Shown piece by piece: positions 13,668 to 14,382 of a DNA stretch of 14,382 bases; position 1 is the first letter of the stretch; every line of letters starts with the position of its first letter. The notes under the pieces are model-generated. The model had not been told where the DNA came from. It saw only the letters and a program-made list of their open reading frames with translations, and ran no database searches. Source of the stretch: Chitinophagaceae bacterium (GTDB lineage: Bacteria; Bacteroidota; Bacteroidia; Chitinophagales; Chitinophagaceae); NCBI GenBank assembly GCA_026785745.1, contig JAJAZO010000482.1, positions 1-14,382 on the forward strand, given 5' to 3'. A program made the position numbers and the translations under genes.

Positions 13668-14018
13668 TTATTTTTTTTGTTTAAAATGATTTCTGCGAAT
13701 ATTTTCGGCTTTGTCAATTTCTTTCTGTGGTACTTTATCCGTTTTTTTTATAATGCCGTGGGTTGCTAGGACTAGGGTATCTGTAATATCGGTTTTATCC
13801 CAAAAGGCTAAAAGCCGATATTGAAGATTTCTGTATTTTGTTCTGAACTCCCATATATTATTATTTAATTTTTTGAAGAGTTTCGGGTCATTTGTTTGTT
13901 CTGCTATGTTTAAGTTGTAAATTATTTTATCTGCCGCTTTTTCATCTATAGATTTCAAAAACTCCCTAACCTCTTCAAAGAATTCAGTTCTAAAGTATCT
14001 GACTCTGTTGCCATGCAT
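13668..14018 (-). CDS. RelE/HigB-type toxin (Gp49-like family)
   Basis: A 116-residue protein of the phage-derived Gp49-like/HigB toxin family, expected to cut mRNA on the ribosome. Seen: EFFEEVREFLKSIDEKAADKI (12-32), the core IWEFRTKYRNLQYRLLAFWD (54-73), and the family's typical end LATHGIIKKTDKVPQKEID (83-101) followed by KAENIRRNHF. A TATATTTG promoter box lies 4 nt before the ATG, suggesting a leaderless transcript that then runs into the antitoxin gene 4 bp on. The region is visibly richer in A+T than priA. Which Arg/Lys residues are catalytic I cannot confirm. Confidence 0.9.
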   Translation of the reverse strand: MHGNRVRYFRTEFFEEVREFLKSIDEKAADKIIYNLNIAEQTNDPKLFKKLNNNIWEFRTKYRNLQYRLLAFWDKTDITDTLVLATHGIIKKTDKVPQKEIDKAENIRRNHFKQKK

Positions 14019-14022
14019 ATTG

Positions 14023-14030
14023 CAAATATA
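14023..14030 (-). promoter_or_regulatory. probable -7 box of the toxin-antitoxin operon
   Basis: On the minus strand this reads TATATTTG, a perfect TAnnTTTG match, 4 nt before the toxin ATG. The expected transcription start falls at or close to the start codon. Confidence 0.55.
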
Positions 14031-14077
14031 ATAAACGGTTTCTAAATATAGAGACTATATTTTCTTATTACGAATTG

Positions 14078-14141
14078 CTATCCTGCATAAGAATAAAAGT
14101 TTCAGAAGTGTGAGGTGGTGGCAGATGTGGATGCGGTGTGA
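14078..14141 (+). repeat. priA-tail direct repeat, copy 3 (decayed)
   Basis: Matches the priA tail with about ten substitutions and a one-base deletion (GTGACGG to GTGAGG). In the priA frame it begins ILHKNKSFRSV, with amino-acid changes, then shifts frame and loses the stop. It looks older than copy 2. Confidence 0.8.
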
Positions 14142-14161
14142 TGTTCAGGGCTTATGCTTCC

Positions 14162-14285
14162 TTATCGCAGTAAGGATTTTAATTCTTCTATTGAGATTGC
14201 TTCTTTTCTTTTATGAATCATTGCATGACAGTTGGGGCAAACTGGTCTTAGGTCTTTTATTGGGTCAATTATAGATTCCTGACCA
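14162..14285 (-). pseudogene. C-terminal remnant of an HNH endonuclease
   Basis: On the minus strand this encodes ESIIDPIKDLRPVCPNCHAM, then IHKRKEAISIEELKSLLR and a TAA stop at 14162-14164. The CPNCHAMIH part is the C-terminal half of an HNH nuclease site (two zinc Cys plus a catalytic-site His), and IDPIKDLRPVC is the usual segment just before it. The first HNH His and everything upstream are missing. Homology ends where a repeat array (14286 on) begins, so an insertion has probably removed or separated the 5' part. An ATG at 14299 would give a 45-residue peptide, not a working nuclease. The stump lies 20 bp beyond priA-tail copy 3. Confidence 0.75.
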
Positions 14286-14382
14286 TGTTGACCCACCATT
14301 CCTATTCATGTTGACCCACCATTCTTGCATGTTGACCCACCTCAAAATAGTTTTGCTGGTGTTGTTTATTCTTGCATGTTGA
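14286..14382. mobile_element. probable end of an insertion sequence with repeated terminal motifs (runs off the window)
   Basis: CATGTTGACCCACC occurs at 14284-14297, 14307-14320 and 14328-14341, and a fourth copy starts at 14375 and is cut by the window edge. Several spaced copies of a terminal motif starting TGTTGA resemble ends of IS21-type elements, which carry multiple transposase sites. Its edge coincides with the break in the HNH gene. No transposase is inside the window, so the family is a guess. Confidence 0.5.

Noticed and set aside
13664..13717. An 18-codon N-terminal extension of the antitoxin
   Set aside because: It would overlap the toxin coding region by about 50 bp and adds no recognisable sequence; the ATG at 13663 gives the usual close spacing.
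11888..14141. The three priA-tail copies as integron attC sites
   Set aside because: They show no attC-like paired core sites, they encode the PriA C-terminus, and no integron integrase is present. A gene-end duplication explains them better.
14162..14299. The 45-codon HNH frame as an intact small gene
   Set aside because: The frame's first codons lie in the repeat array and half of the nuclease site is missing, so it is better read as a remnant.
14284..14382. Spaced CATGTTGACCCACC repeats as a CRISPR array
   Set aside because: The spacings are short and unequal (9, 7 and 33 bp between units), too small for spacers, and there are no cas genes.

Overview
The window reads as chromosomal DNA of a member of the Bacteroidota, most likely near the Chitinophagaceae. 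The evidence is a PorW/SprE-type type IX secretion protein, a bactofilin–AtpI gene pair, DUF4258 and DUF4143 proteins, weak Shine-Dalgarno signals, and promoter boxes of the Bacteroidota TAnnTTTG form. No rRNA, tRNA or CRISPR array was recognised.

Layout. (1) 64–2988 (−) encodes a large TPR protein of the PorW/SprE family. It is divergent from a tight operon (3236–5344, +) of a short membrane-anchor protein, a bactofilin, an AtpI-like protein, a four-helix membrane protein and a SprT-like metalloprotein. The F-type ATP synthase genes that often follow such an AtpI pair are absent here. (2) A GNAT acetyltransferase (−) converges on the operon over a palindromic repeat. (3) 6131–6520 (+) encodes a small secreted protein whose last 23 residues are almost only Tyr, Trp and Cys, followed by a strong terminator. 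(4) mtaB (−), then a 119-bp palindromic intergenic element, then a coupled trio: a DUF4258 protein, a PlsC-type acyltransferase and PriA (+). (5) Downstream of priA lies an accessory zone: a DUF4143 ATPase, a HigB/HigA-type toxin–antitoxin pair, and the C-terminal stump of an HNH endonuclease cut by what looks like the end of an insertion sequence at the window edge.

The most striking structure is in zone 5. The last ~65 bp of priA occur three times in the same orientation (11888–11952, 13257–13321, 14078–14141), and the accessory genes sit between the copies. Copy 2 encodes the same PriA tail as copy 1, with six substitutions that are all synonymous. Copy 3 is frameshifted and decayed. This fits successive insertions into the priA 3' end, each leaving a priA tail behind, with the newest insertion nearest priA. 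No integrase is visible. Cassette 1 also carries a 39-bp palindrome with 19-bp perfect arms just upstream of the ATPase gene.

A second theme is small palindromic repeats that touch coding sequence. Related G+C-rich elements lie in frame inside mtaB, at the 3' end of plsC and (inverted) at the 5' end of priA. Another palindrome is in frame within priA, and one supplies the last codons of both the SprT-like and GNAT genes.
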